Positions 16,983-28,691 of a DNA stretch of 64,000 nt are shown here, piece by piece. Source of the DNA: Pseudoalteromonas shioyasakiensis (GTDB lineage Bacteria > Pseudomonadota > Gammaproteobacteria > Enterobacterales > Alteromonadaceae); assembly GCF_019134595.1 (NCBI RefSeq), contig NZ_CP077771.1, positions 744,001-808,000 on the forward strand, written 5' to 3'. The position numbers and the translations under genes are program-made. The notes under the pieces are model-generated. The model did not search any database. It was not told the DNA's origin and worked only from the letters and a program-made list of their open reading frames with translations. The stretch's first letter is position 1. Each line of letters begins with the position of its first letter.

Positions 16983-18899
16983 CTAATTGATCTGTTCTAA
17001 AAACGCGTTTGCCATTGCTAAGTCGCGCGTGCGGCGCATAGGTGGCAAACTTTTTAAAAATACTTGGCCGTAATGGCGTGTTACTAAGCGGTTATCGCAA
17101 ATAACCAGCACACCTTTATCTTTACTATCGCGAATAAGTCGCCCTACCCCTTGCTTTAATGCAATGACCGCTTGAGGTAATTGAATATGTGCAAATGGGT
17201 CTTTGCCTTGTAACTGGCAATCTTGCATTTTTGCTTGCAATAATGGGTCATCAGGTGCGGCAAACGGCAATTTATCAATGATAACACAACTTAATGTGCT
17301 GCCTCTAACATCTACGCCTTCCCAAAATGAGGCTGTGCCGAGTAAAACGGCATTACCGTGACGGGTAAACTTCTCAAGGATAATGCGTTTAGACATTTGC
17401 CCTTGCATATACACCGGATAATCCATTTGTGTGGTTAAACCTTCGGCCACTAAGTGCATCATACGATAGCTAGTAAAGAGCACAAAACAGCGACCTTTTG
17501 CTGATTTAATCAATTCAAGGGTCAGCTTGATAATAGCATGGGGCATATTATTCGCATGAGACTCTGGTAAGTAGCGCGGCAAACAAAGTAGTGCTTGTTG
17601 TTGGTAATCAAACGGACTTTCAACAATCATGCTTTGCGTTGGTTTTAAACCAAGGCTAGCGTTAAAGTGTTCTAATTCGTTATCGACCGATAGAGTCGCC
17701 GATGTAAACACAAAACCTGCTCCTGTGTCTTTCATCATCTGAGCGAATTTAGCCGATACATTGAGTGGTGTAATGTTTACCGTTAGGTATCGGCGAGTGG
17801 TTTCGTACCAATAACTATAGCCCGTTTGGGCTGTATCAAATACCCGCTCTAACTGACCTTTAAAGGCCAGCGTACGCTCAAACGGATGCTCTATTTTTTC
17901 GCTACGATCTAAGCATAACTTTAATACTTGGTATAAAAAGTCGAGGTCGCTAATGACCCGGTGCAGTGCTGCACAAATATCTTTATCAGCCAGCTTTTCA
18001 CGCCAATCACCACGGCTACCATCAACCCCAAACTGCAAGCGTAAATCTGCCACGCTAGTTTCTAACTTGTTGAGAGTTTTGCCTAATTGCAGCATATCAG
18101 GGATATCGGCACGGTAAATTGCTCGTAAGTCATTAATTAAATCCACCAGCTTTTTGGTGCTAACACTTTCACCAAAATAGTCACTGGCAATTTCACTGAG
18201 CTGATGAGCCTCATCAAAAATATAGGCGTCTGCCGTAGGCATTAATTCAGCAAAGCCTGTGTCTTTTACAGCCATATCTGCAAAAAATAAATGATGGTTG
18301 ATCACCACCACGTCAGCTTCCATGGCATTTAAGCGGGCTTTACGAATATAGCAATCTTGAAAATCGGGGCACTCTTTACCCAAACAGTTATCAGCAGTTG
18401 AGCTAACATAAGGCAGTACCTTGGCGTCTTCTTCTATGCCAATACAATCTGCTAAATCGCCTGAACGGGTTTCACTTGCAAACTTTGCCACCATCGCGAG
18501 TTGATGCATTACATCAGGATCATCTGTTGGAACATGCGCAACATGCTGACTTAAACGATAGGTACACAAATAATTCGCACGTCCTTTTAAAAGGGCGACT
18601 TTTTTAGTGGCGCTCAGTGCTTTGACTAAGTTGGGTAAATCACGGTGGAACAACTGCTCTTGTAATGCTTTTGAACCCGTTGAGATGATGGTTTTGCCTT
18701 TTGATTTTAACGCAGGCGCTAAGTAAGCATAGGTTTTACCCGTGCCTGTGCCCGCCTCAACCACTAATTGGTGACGTTTTTTTAAGGCATCGTCAACTGC
18801 AACAGCCATGTCAATTTGTGGCTGCCGAGGAGTATATCCATCAAGAGAAAGTGCAAGGGGGCCAGTGGCACTGAAAAGTTGTTTGATAAACTTCGCCAA
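16983..18899 (-). CDS. yoaA: ATP-dependent DNA helicase of the DinG/XPD type (YoaA)
   Basis: A 638-residue superfamily 2 helicase. Walker A is EAGTGTGKT (about residues 48-56), the DEAH box lies in IFDEAHQL, and four cysteines (YLC, then NCLGKECPDFQDC) form the XPD-type iron-sulphur cluster. C-terminal motifs include TSATLS, LGTASFWEGVD and QGVGRLIRD. YoaA unwinds damaged replication forks, working with the HolC clamp-loader subunit in E. coli. The start codon appears to be TTG with no strong ribosome site, since an in-frame stop lies just upstream; CTG or ATC codons nearby are the only alternatives. tsaB follows at once. Confidence 0.93.
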   Translation of the reverse strand: MAKFIKQLFSATGPLALSLDGYTPRQPQIDMAVAVDDALKKRHQLVVEAGTGTGKTYAYLAPALKSKGKTIISTGSKALQEQLFHRDLPNLVKALSATKKVALLKGRANYLCTYRLSQHVAHVPTDDPDVMHQLAMVAKFASETRSGDLADCIGIEEDAKVLPYVSSTADNCLGKECPDFQDCYIRKARLNAMEADVVVINHHLFFADMAVKDTGFAELMPTADAYIFDEAHQLSEIASDYFGESVSTKKLVDLINDLRAIYRADIPDMLQLGKTLNKLETSVADLRLQFGVDGSRGDWREKLADKDICAALHRVISDLDFLYQVLKLCLDRSEKIEHPFERTLAFKGQLERVFDTAQTGYSYWYETTRRYLTVNITPLNVSAKFAQMMKDTGAGFVFTSATLSVDNELEHFNASLGLKPTQSMIVESPFDYQQQALLCLPRYLPESHANNMPHAIIKLTLELIKSAKGRCFVLFTSYRMMHLVAEGLTTQMDYPVYMQGQMSKRIILEKFTRHGNAVLLGTASFWEGVDVRGSTLSCVIIDKLPFAAPDDPLLQAKMQDCQLQGKDPFAHIQLPQAVIALKQGVGRLIRDSKDKGVLVICDNRLVTRHYGQVFLKSLPPMRRTRDLAMANAFLEQIN

Positions 18900-18955
18900 T
18901 AGATTAAAAGTGATGGGCAGATTTTACGTAACTGACTTGCCAAGGGCAAGACTAA

Positions 18956-18978
18956 ATGAGGAAGCAAGGCTTCCTCAT
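18956..18978 (-). terminator. Hairpin downstream of the M28 peptidase gene
   Basis: ATGAGGAAGC and GCTTCCTCAT form a perfect ten-base stem with a three-base loop. The T-run on the minus strand is short (TTTAG), so it is a plausible but not ideal terminator for the gene ending at 19004. Confidence 0.65.
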
Positions 18979-19003
18979 GGTTAAAAGTATGATTGGGTTT
19001 AAA

Positions 19004-20866
19004 TCATTGTCCTTGAATCGTTAATGTAACGCCCGATGCAGCTCGGTAACCTTGTAAATCTATGTACCAAGTACCACTTTGTGGGTTATCAAATTGACAA
19101 CTTTCTTCGTTACCATTTTTGTACGGCCGACAAAGATAATTTGAGCTTGTTGACGCTGAGCCATAGTTAACATACAAATCAGCATCACCACTACCGCCAG
19201 AAATAGTCATCGTTAAGTTACTTAGGCCTGCCGGTATTTGTTGAGTAAAGCGCTGCCAACTTCCGGTAGCCACACTCACGTCTGTCTCAGTTCGGTCAAC
19301 GTTTTCGCCGCCACCTGAGGTGCTATAACTTCCCGTGAGTGACACATTCGAAATCTCATTCCACGCTTCAACCATGACATGATACTTGCCAGTTTGAACT
19401 GACGAGATCAAACAACTTTCATTACTTGTAGAGGTTGTGCTTTTACAATCAAAGTCCTGTAAGGTCGGCTTACTACCAAATTTAACGTATAAATCGGCAT
19501 CGCCCGAGCCGCCCTCAGTTACAAACTCAAGGTTACTACTCATTGCAGGTACATCAAGTGTAAAGAATAACTGCTCTTTTGCTGCGCCCGACAAACCTGT
19601 TTTAGCTACGCCATTTTCAAGCTGATTAGTCGGCTCAGTTACCACATCACCAGCGTTCTTTGCCATTTCAGCAACATAGCTCGCTGCCAATTTTGCAAAT
19701 TTACTCGCGTGAGCCGCATCAAATTGGGCATCATTTGATGTGTGGATCAAAGGGTTGATATCACTCATTGTTGATTCAAATGGCATTGAGGCGGCAAACC
19801 CTTGTTGATACCAAGAGGCATGATCTGAGCAGCCATAACCACATTGATCAAAGCCATAACTCACTGTGGGCTGGTAAGCATCGAGCAACTGCGATAAATA
19901 CTGATTTTGCGACGAGTTTGTGTAATCGGTCATCATCACAATATCTGTGCTGCTGCCGTTATTACCAGTCATATCAAACTGCACCATGCCTACCACATTC
20001 TTACCCTGTGTTTTATAACTTTGGGCAATATCTTTTGAGCCCCTAAGACCCACTTCTTCAGCGGCAAACCCCATAATTTGAATGGTTCGCTGAGGTTTGT
20101 AGTTATTTTCCACAATCGCTTTTAAGGTTTGTGTGAGCACTGCAATACCAGAGGCATTATCATCTGCACCAGGTGCTCGACCATTACTTGGATTAGACTG
20201 ATTGATTGAGTCTAAATGACCACCAATAACGACGATTTCATCTGCTTTTTCTGCACCAGGAATGGTCACAATAACTGATGATTGCGAAAAGCTATGGTTA
20301 AAATACTCAACGCTTATATCACTGCGGCTACTGGCTATTTGCTGCCAATGGCTCTTTAACCAATCAGCTGCATCAACACCACTTTGCACTGAATAATATC
20401 GGTTATGAAAGTTCATCATGCTATTAACCGTATCGCTCAGTTCGCTACTATCAATCGATGATATTAGTGCGTTAACTGTCGCGGCATTATCAATACTATA
20501 GTTAACAAGGTTCGCATTCATAGCTGCCTGAGATACAGCATTTAATTGCTGAGTATAGAGCTCTGCATCTGCTAATGAGTCATGGGCTACAAAACCACCG
20601 CAGCGATGATAGTTATCGTGCATAAACTCACTTAATCCAGCGATATCCTGCTTGTTAACGCGCATAAAATTAACTTGATTCAAAGCCGATTTTTGCATCG
20701 CAAAATTGCTGCTTTGTTTACGTTTACTCAGTGTATCTTGTTGAAAGTGCTTTGCAGCAAGGGCATCAATGGTGACCCAAATTGTTTCGTCTTGCGCTGC
20801 ATAACTTAGTTGGCTCAGTGACAGTGTGGCAAAGCCCACTAAGCACTGTGTTAGGCGGGTTGTCAT
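19004..20866 (-). CDS. Secreted M28 family aminopeptidase with two PPC domains
   Basis: A 620-residue extracellular zinc peptidase; the ATG at 20866 is chosen because AAGGA lies six bases upstream. A signal peptide covers about residues 1-24 (ending SYA). The M28 catalytic domain carries the two-zinc ligands in VIGGHLDS, PGADDNASG, AAEEVGLRGS, QFDMTG and IHTSND. Two pre-peptidase C-terminal (PPC) domains follow, each with the [10 protein letters not shown] motif. It resembles the leucyl aminopeptidase secreted by Vibrio and Pseudoalteromonas. Its second PPC domain is nearly identical to that of the M4 protease gene next to it, and together the two could digest protein outside the cell. Confidence 0.92.
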   Translation of the reverse strand: MTTRLTQCLVGFATLSLSQLSYAAQDETIWVTIDALAAKHFQQDTLSKRKQSSNFAMQKSALNQVNFMRVNKQDIAGLSEFMHDNYHRCGGFVAHDSLADAELYTQQLNAVSQAAMNANLVNYSIDNAATVNALISSIDSSELSDTVNSMMNFHNRYYSVQSGVDAADWLKSHWQQIASSRSDISVEYFNHSFSQSSVIVTIPGAEKADEIVVIGGHLDSINQSNPSNGRAPGADDNASGIAVLTQTLKAIVENNYKPQRTIQIMGFAAEEVGLRGSKDIAQSYKTQGKNVVGMVQFDMTGNNGSSTDIVMMTDYTNSSQNQYLSQLLDAYQPTVSYGFDQCGYGCSDHASWYQQGFAASMPFESTMSDINPLIHTSNDAQFDAAHASKFAKLAASYVAEMAKNAGDVVTEPTNQLENGVAKTGLSGAAKEQLFFTLDVPAMSSNLEFVTEGGSGDADLYVKFGSKPTLQDFDCKSTTSTSNESCLISSVQTGKYHVMVEAWNEISNVSLTGSYSTSGGGENVDRTETDVSVATGSWQRFTQQIPAGLSNLTMTISGGSGDADLYVNYGSASTSSNYLCRPYKNGNEESCQFDNPQSGTWYIDLQGYRAASGVTLTIQGQ

Positions 20867-20902
20867 AATCAATCCTTTTATGATGTGTATATTAATAAAA
20901 AT

Positions 20903-20928
20903 AAAAAAAAGGGAGCCGAAGCTCCCTA
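20903..20928 (-). terminator. Terminator of the M4 protease gene
   Basis: GGGAGC (20911-20916) and GCTCCC (20921-20926) enclose a CGAA loop. On the minus strand the loop reads TTCG and the stem is followed by eight T residues, a very strong terminator. Confidence 0.93.
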
Positions 20929-20937
20929 AAAGGGTGG

Positions 20938-23522
<2,585 letters not shown>

Positions 23523-24602
23523 ATGATTACTGAACTGATACAAAACGAATGGCTAAATGAGCCATGGCTGGTCGTCATTGGTGGTACTATATTAGCCGCC
23601 ACAGCATTGTTTTTATTAAAGTTTGTAATCATCTATTGCTTAAAAAAATGGACCCAACGAACCGACTTTGTGTTCGACTCGTTACTGGTTGATTCACTCT
23701 CTACACCATTGACTTTATGCACAATGATGGTGCTTGTGATCATTTTTGGTCAGTTATTAAACACCACCGGCTTTATGGCTGAGCACCCCTTACCTATTGC
23801 GGCCACCGCTAAAGCCATTTGTATTTTTGCCTTAGTGTTATTTTTAGACCATTTCTTATTTGGCACCGTTGATTATTACAGTGCCCGCTCGGTAGTGGTT
23901 TCGAATAGTCATAGCATCATTAAAGGCTTGATCCGCTGTGCAATTGTGTGTGTTGGCTTATTGGTGTTATTAGGCACGTTAGGCATATCAATCACCCCGA
24001 TTATTGCCTCATTGGGCATTACCTCTCTTGCCGTCGCTTTGGCTTTGCAACCGACACTCGAAAATTTCTTTTCTGGCGTTCAGTTGGTGATTGATAAACC
24101 GATTCGGGTCGGCGACTTTATAGAACTTGAAAGTGGCGACCAAGGTTTTGTTGAAAAAATTGGATGGCGCTCAACCTGGGTAAAAATGTTGCCGAACAAC
24201 ATGATAGTCATTCCCAATAGTCAGCTGTCTAAATCACGCATCATTAACTATTTTTACCCAGAAAAAGAACTCAGCGTCCCCGTTGAAGTGGGTGTTCATT
24301 ATGGCTCTGATCTTGAAAAAGTTGAGCAAGTTACGCTGGATGTTGCTAGGCAGATTTTAAAAAGCCATAAATGGGGCGTCGATGATTACGAGACATTTGT
24401 GGTATTTCATACTTTTGATCAATCAAGCATTAATTTTACCGTGATGTTAAGAGCAAAAGAGTACTTTAACCGTTTTTGGGTAAAATCAGCTTTTATTAAA
24501 GCATTACACCAACGTTACGCAGAAGAAGGAATTGTTATTCCTTACCCAATAAGAGCTATTAATACTAGCCAAGAATCAGCCCATTTAAAACAGGCTGATT
24601 GA
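23523..24602 (+). CDS. MscS family mechanosensitive ion channel
   Basis: A 359-residue inner membrane protein with about five hydrophobic segments (residues 15-37, 57-78, 92-112, 137-160, 163-185) followed by a soluble beta domain. The pore helix region ITSLAVALALQPTLENFFSGVQLVIDKP and the beta-domain start RVGDFIELESGDQGFVEKIGWRST are the MscS signature. It opens on membrane tension to release solutes after osmotic downshock. It is one of the mid-size relatives of MscS (286 residues), with an extended N-terminal membrane part. It is monocistronic as far as can be seen and divergent from the protease. Confidence 0.92.
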   Translation: MITELIQNEWLNEPWLVVIGGTILAATALFLLKFVIIYCLKKWTQRTDFVFDSLLVDSLSTPLTLCTMMVLVIIFGQLLNTTGFMAEHPLPIAATAKAICIFALVLFLDHFLFGTVDYYSARSVVVSNSHSIIKGLIRCAIVCVGLLVLLGTLGISITPIIASLGITSLAVALALQPTLENFFSGVQLVIDKPIRVGDFIELESGDQGFVEKIGWRSTWVKMLPNNMIVIPNSQLSKSRIINYFYPEKELSVPVEVGVHYGSDLEKVEQVTLDVARQILKSHKWGVDDYETFVVFHTFDQSSINFTVMLRAKEYFNRFWVKSAFIKALHQRYAEEGIVIPYPIRAINTSQESAHLKQAD

Positions 24603-24775
24603 CCTAACTGAACTTATCATAATTGCGCTTTCGTCAGGTTTGTTTTGTCTCTTTTGAGACATTATTAACAGCGATTATACATATGCAATCAGCGCCTTAA
24701 ATTTTTACTCTAAAATGTCATAAAAATCGCATAAACACTGTGACATAGCTATTTTAGAGGCGTACTATATGCGGC

Positions 24776-24795
24776 CAGAAAGTGACTGCTTTCTG
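24776..24795 (+). promoter_or_regulatory. Hairpin in the leader of the CPA1 antiporter gene
   Basis: CAGAAAG (24776-24782) and CTTTCTG (24789-24795) form a seven-base stem, about 30 bases before the start codon and near the ribosome site. It could affect translation of the antiporter mRNA. No known riboswitch class was recognised. Confidence 0.35.
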
Positions 24796-24827
24796 CGTCT
24801 TGTTATACAAATATTTAAGGTCAAACA

Positions 24828-26111
24828 ATGAATGCTTGGTACCTCATTTGTTTTCTTTCAGCATTAGCTATTTTTATTGCTTTTGCTAACCAATACATCC
24901 TCAAAATGCAAACCACGATTGCTATAACAACTGGCTCTGTTGTTATTTCCTTACTACTTATTCTTGCCGTTAAAATGCTTGGCGATACCACCGCCCTCGA
25001 AATGACCCAAATTGTCTCTAGTATCAACTTTAATCAGTTGCTATTAAAAGGCATGCTAGGCTTTTTACTATTCGCAGGTGCGCTAGAAATCAACTTAGCA
25101 GCCCTTCGTAAGCAACGGTGGGAAATTACCGCATTAGTGTTATTTTCAACCATTACCTCAACGGTCATTGTCGGTTACTTAAGCTATTATTTGTTTGCTT
25201 TTGTTGGCTGGCCAGTGCCGTTTATTTACTGCTTATTGTTTGGTGCTTTAATCAGCCCAACCGATCCGATTGCAGTGTTAGCCATTATTAAACAAATGCG
25301 AGCCCCAGAAGGTATTTCTGTGCAAGTTGAAGGTGAGTCTTTGTTTAATGATGGTATTGGTTTGGTGATTTTCACAACGATATTTTCAGTGGCCTTTTAT
25401 GGCACCGAAGCCACCTTTACTGACGTTGCTGAATTGTTCTTAGTTGATGCAATTGGCGGTATCGTGTTTGGTCTCGTGATTGCGTTAGTCGGGCATTTTT
25501 TAATTATTAATAGCCGCGATGTGAACATTCGTTTGCTACTAACCCTGACCATTCCAACAGCCGGCTTTGCAGCAGCGAATATTTGGGAAATCTCAGGTGC
25601 GCTTGCTATGGTCACCAGTGGTATTTTACTTGGCAATATTACTCGTTCAAAAGCAACAGAGCGTACGGGGCCTGAAGATACTCGCTACGTGAAAGACTTT
25701 TGGCATGCCACCGATAGTTTTTTAAACGCCTTGCTGTTTTTGATCATCGGTATGCTCATCGTCACCATGCCTATTACTCTTGAAGAAATTGGCTTAGGTT
25801 TACTGATGGTACCTGTGGTGTTGCTTGCTCGATTTGTGAGTGTAGGTGCGCCATTTGTATTCTTTAAAAAGTATCGCCAATACGATAAGCACTCAGTGAA
25901 AATACTCACTTGGGGTGGCTTAAGGGGTGGTTTAGCGCTGGCAATGGCAGCTGCTATCCCACGCGATCAAGTAATGATTGCAGGCTCAGACCTTCACAAC
26001 CTAATTGTTATTGTCACCTACGTGGTCGTGATCTTCTCGATTATCGTACAAGGTTTAACAATTTCGCCGCTGATCCAAAGTAGTATTCAATCGGCAGAAG
26101 CAAAAAATTAA
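24828..26111 (+). CDS. CPA1 family sodium:proton antiporter (NhaP type)
   Basis: A 427-residue inner membrane protein with about twelve hydrophobic segments. Ion-binding motifs of the CPA1 family are present: PTDPIAVLAIIK, and VEGESLFNDGIGLVIF with the ND pair, plus the late arginine region WGGLRGGLALAMA. It exchanges external protons for cytoplasmic sodium (or potassium) to hold pH and salt balance, which fits a marine organism. A RBS-like TTAAGGTC precedes the ATG. It lacks a long C-terminal regulatory tail. The pairing with a mechanosensitive channel upstream is suggestive of osmotic or ionic homeostasis but they are 225 bases apart. Confidence 0.92.
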   Translation: MNAWYLICFLSALAIFIAFANQYILKMQTTIAITTGSVVISLLLILAVKMLGDTTALEMTQIVSSINFNQLLLKGMLGFLLFAGALEINLAALRKQRWEITALVLFSTITSTVIVGYLSYYLFAFVGWPVPFIYCLLFGALISPTDPIAVLAIIKQMRAPEGISVQVEGESLFNDGIGLVIFTTIFSVAFYGTEATFTDVAELFLVDAIGGIVFGLVIALVGHFLIINSRDVNIRLLLTLTIPTAGFAAANIWEISGALAMVTSGILLGNITRSKATERTGPEDTRYVKDFWHATDSFLNALLFLIIGMLIVTMPITLEEIGLGLLMVPVVLLARFVSVGAPFVFFKKYRQYDKHSVKILTWGGLRGGLALAMAAAIPRDQVMIAGSDLHNLIVIVTYVVVIFSIIVQGLTISPLIQSSIQSAEAKN

Positions 26112-26128
26112 GCGCTGCTTTTTACTTT

Positions 26129-26151
26129 AAAGGCTCGATTATCGAGCCTTT
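26129..26151. terminator. Bidirectional terminator between antiporter and GGDEF genes
   Basis: AAAGGCTCGA and TCGAGCCTTT make a perfect ten-base stem with a TTA loop, followed by a T-run on the plus strand. The TTA in the loop is the stop codon of the convergent GGDEF gene, so the terminator overlaps its coding end. Confidence 0.9.
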
Positions 26152-27104
26152 TTTTGTGCTTTATCGGCATACATTCGCGCGTCTGCAACAGACAGCAACT
26201 TAGTCAGCGAGCAAGGCTGCTGATCAGAAAAATCGGCAATGCCATAAGAAAAGCCAAGTTCAACTTGGTTATTGAAGCTATTAGGTAAATCACTGAATGA
26301 CAACAACAAGCGCTGCAATATGGTATCGCATTCGCTGGTATTTAAATCTGTAAATAAAATCACAAACTCATCACCGCTCAAACGTGCAAATAAATCCGCT
26401 TTGCGGCAACAACTTTCTAGCAATCCAGCAAAATCTTTTAGTACTCTATCGCCCGCAGCATGACCAAATTTATCGTTAATTGCTTTAAAATTATCTAAAT
26501 CAATAAACACTAATTTTGCTTTTAAATGCTGGCGAATACATAAATCAAGGTAATGCTCTGCAGTACTAATGAAACCGCGACGATTAGGCAATAAAGTAAG
26601 CTCATCGGTAGTTGCTAACTGCATGATTGCAAACTCTCGCTCAACGATTGCAGCAAAGTCTTGTAAGGCTTTGATTTCTTGTTTGTTAAAACTGCGTGGT
26701 TGATGATCGATAAGGCACAAAGTACCAATCCTATTTCCTGATTTTAGTGTAATTGGGCATCCCGCATAAAAGCGAATGTTTGGGTCTCCCATTACCAGTG
26801 GGTTATCAGCAAAGCGCTTATCGTTTAAGGCATTTTCAACCACTAGGGGGTCTTTGTATAAAATTGCATGGGCGCAAAATGAAATGTCTCTTGCGGTCTC
26901 TGTCACATCTAGCCCCACACATGACTTAAACCACTGTCGATGCTCGTCAATTAAGCTAATAACACAAATTGGTACAGAGAAAAATTGCTGGGCAAGGCGA
27001 GTGATTCGGTCAAAGGCGGGTTCACTTTGAGAGTCTAAAACATCTAATGAGCGAAGCTCTTCAAGCCTAGCTTGCTCATTTAATGGCACTGAGGGTCGCT
27101 CCAT
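26139..27104 (-). CDS. GAF-GGDEF diguanylate cyclase
   Basis: The start at 27104 gives a 321-residue protein and has CAAGGC upstream; further in-frame codons upstream look unconserved. A GAF domain (about residues 20-150) contains FSVPICVISLIDEHRQWFKSCVGLD and FYAGCPI, typical of GAF sensors. A GGDEF domain (about 160-315) has the active-site loop as SGDEF, an accepted active variant, preceded by the RKAD inhibitory-site motif (RxxD) five residues upstream. It should make cyclic di-GMP in the cytoplasm in response to a ligand or redox signal. It is convergent with the antiporter gene and shares a terminator with it. Confidence 0.9.
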   Translation of the reverse strand: MERPSVPLNEQARLEELRSLDVLDSQSEPAFDRITRLAQQFFSVPICVISLIDEHRQWFKSCVGLDVTETARDISFCAHAILYKDPLVVENALNDKRFADNPLVMGDPNIRFYAGCPITLKSGNRIGTLCLIDHQPRSFNKQEIKALQDFAAIVEREFAIMQLATTDELTLLPNRRGFISTAEHYLDLCIRQHLKAKLVFIDLDNFKAINDKFGHAAGDRVLKDFAGLLESCCRKADLFARLSGDEFVILFTDLNTSECDTILQRLLLSFSDLPNSFNNQVELGFSYGIADFSDQQPCSLTKLLSVADARMYADKAQKKAR

Positions 27105-27195
27105 TGAATTGCCTTGAAAGTTACAACACAAGTGTCTCTTAACGTTAGCAGAAAAAACCACACAATTGCATAAATACAAATTCTTATATGAAGTA

Positions 27196-27429
27196 TTAAG
27201 CCCATGTATCTAGGTGTTTATTACCCTCTTCATCTTCTTCAATAGCATTTTTACTGTTTTTATCGCCATTTTCAGCGGCTTTTTTGCGGCGCTCTATTTC
27301 ACGTTTTTGACGCTTTTCAAGCTCAATTCGCTGCACGTTCGCGTCTTTTATACCCGCAATATGAAACGCACCTTTACTTTCCAACTGTAAGCGCGAAATT
27401 CGACCTAAAAAGGGGATCATGATATCCAT
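27196..27429 (-). CDS. Small charged protein, unknown function
   Basis: The ATG at 27429 has an AGGAGG ribosome site five bases upstream, giving 77 residues. A short N-terminal part (MDIMIPFLGRISRLQLESKGAFHI) is followed by a helix dense in Lys, Arg and Glu (residues about 32-55) and an acidic tail. It has no signal or membrane segment. The charged helix suggests a coiled coil or nucleic acid contact, but no family was recognised. It lies between the GAF-GGDEF gene and the divergent his operon. Confidence 0.65.
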   Translation of the reverse strand: MDIMIPFLGRISRLQLESKGAFHIAGIKDANVQRIELEKRQKREIERRKKAAENGDKNSKNAIEEDEEGNKHLDTWA

Positions 27430-27607
27430 TTGCACCTCCTGTTGTACCTACTACCCAACCATTATATATCGGCAGTTATAAGATATACTTTAATTTCGCA
27501 AAAAAATACTTGCCAAAGATTAGCAAAGCATGTTTATCTATATACGTAACTTATTTAAACAGATATACGCACTGGTTAACACAAACGAGTGCAATACAGG
27601 AAAAATT

Positions 27608-27658
27608 ATGCGCTTCAATCTGACAACTATCCATCATCACCATCATTCACCGGAATAG
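27608..27658 (+). CDS. hisL: his operon leader peptide
   Basis: This 16-codon reading frame (ATG to TAG) encodes a peptide with five consecutive histidines, followed by Ser-Pro-Glu. A ribosome site ACAGGAAAAAT precedes the ATG. Ribosome stalling at the His codons when charged tRNA-His is scarce decides between the alternative RNA foldings downstream, so transcription of the his genes is coupled to histidine supply. The run of His codons directly upstream of hisG makes the assignment firm. Confidence 0.95.
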   Translation: MRFNLTTIHHHHHSPE

Positions 27659-27677
27659 CCTGTCAGGTTTTTCGCTG

Positions 27678-27758
27678 AGAGGTTATTCCTAAAAGGAACC
27701 TCTGGCGAGTAATCAACCAAATTATTTATTTTCGCCCTGAGGTTCCCTCGGGGTTTTT
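27678..27758 (+). promoter_or_regulatory. his attenuator: competing hairpins and terminator
   Basis: Four pairing segments can be read. Segment 1 AGAGGTT (27678-27684) pairs with AACCTCT (27697-27703). Segment 2 GGAACCTC (27695-27702) can instead pair perfectly with segment 3 GAGGTTCC (27739-27746) to form the antiterminator. The terminator is CCCTGAG (27735-27741) with CTCGGGG (27747-27753) and a T-run. Segments 2-3 and 3-4 are mutually exclusive, as attenuation requires. Confidence 0.92.
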
Positions 27759-27785
27759 AGTTTTTGAATTAAAGGAAAATGAATA

Positions 27786-28685
27786 ATGAGCAATACCAAT
27801 CGTTTACGAATCGCCATCCAAAAAGGCGGCCGCTTATCAAAAGACTGCCAAGAGTTACTAAAGCAACTTGGTGTTAAATTAAATCTTCGTGAACAACGTT
27901 TAATCGCACACTCTACCAACATGCCAATTGATGTACTTCGTGTACGCGATGACGATATTCCGGGCCTAGTTATGGACGGTGTGTGTGACCTAGGTATCGT
28001 TGGTGAAAACGTACTTGTTGAAGTACAAGCCGAACGCGAACGCCAAGGCGTGGCATTCGAGGTAAATAAACTTTCTAAACTTGATTTTGGTTACTGCCGC
28101 CTAGCACTTGCATGGCCACAAGAACTTGGTCCACAAGATAAAAGCTGGTTTGAAGGTAAACGCATCGCCACTACTTACCCAGAAATCTTAAGCCAATACC
28201 TAAAACGCGAAGGCATCAATGCAAGCACAGTAATGTTAACAGGTTCTGTTGAAGTTGCACCGCGTGCTGGTTTAGCTGATGCAATCTGTGACCTAGTGTC
28301 TACTGGCGCAACGTTAGAAGCAAACGGCTTAATGCAAGGCGACACTATCTTAGAATCAAATGCATGTTTAATTCAAAACAAAGACCTTACTGATCAAAGC
28401 AAACTTGATTTAATCAACACGTTAATGCCGCGTTTACGTGGTGTGCGCCAAGCAAAAGAAAGTAAATACATCATGCTACACGCACCAAAAGCAAAGCTTG
28501 ATGAAGTATGCGACTTACTACCAGGCACAGGCCAACCAACTCTACTATCGCTTGCAGGTAGCGACGATTATGTAGCACTACACATGGTTAGCAGCGAAAC
28601 CCTTTTCTGGGAAACAATGGAACAGTTAAAAGCACTGGGTGCCAACTCAATTCTTGTTATGCCAATTGAAAAAATGATGGAGTAA
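27786..28685 (+). CDS. hisG: ATP phosphoribosyltransferase
   Basis: This 299-residue enzyme does the first step of histidine synthesis, joining ATP and PRPP, and is inhibited by histidine. The length is that of the long form, with a C-terminal ACT-like regulatory domain (about residues 225-299), so no separate HisZ is needed. Recognisable blocks are [15 protein letters not shown], the PRPP-binding region [14 protein letters not shown], and the C-terminal region with [12 protein letters not shown]. It opens the his operon, 28 bases after the attenuator terminator, and carries an AAAGGAAA ribosome site. Confidence 0.97.
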   Translation: MSNTNRLRIAIQKGGRLSKDCQELLKQLGVKLNLREQRLIAHSTNMPIDVLRVRDDDIPGLVMDGVCDLGIVGENVLVEVQAERERQGVAFEVNKLSKLDFGYCRLALAWPQELGPQDKSWFEGKRIATTYPEILSQYLKREGINASTVMLTGSVEVAPRAGLADAICDLVSTGATLEANGLMQGDTILESNACLIQNKDLTDQSKLDLINTLMPRLRGVRQAKESKYIMLHAPKAKLDEVCDLLPGTGQPTLLSLAGSDDYVALHMVSSETLFWETMEQLKALGANSILVMPIEKMME

Positions 28686-28691
28686 TTATCC

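Noticed and set aside
27641..27653. CATCATCACCATCAT resembling an engineered His tag
   Set aside because: It is the natural leader peptide of the his operon, with the attenuator directly downstream.
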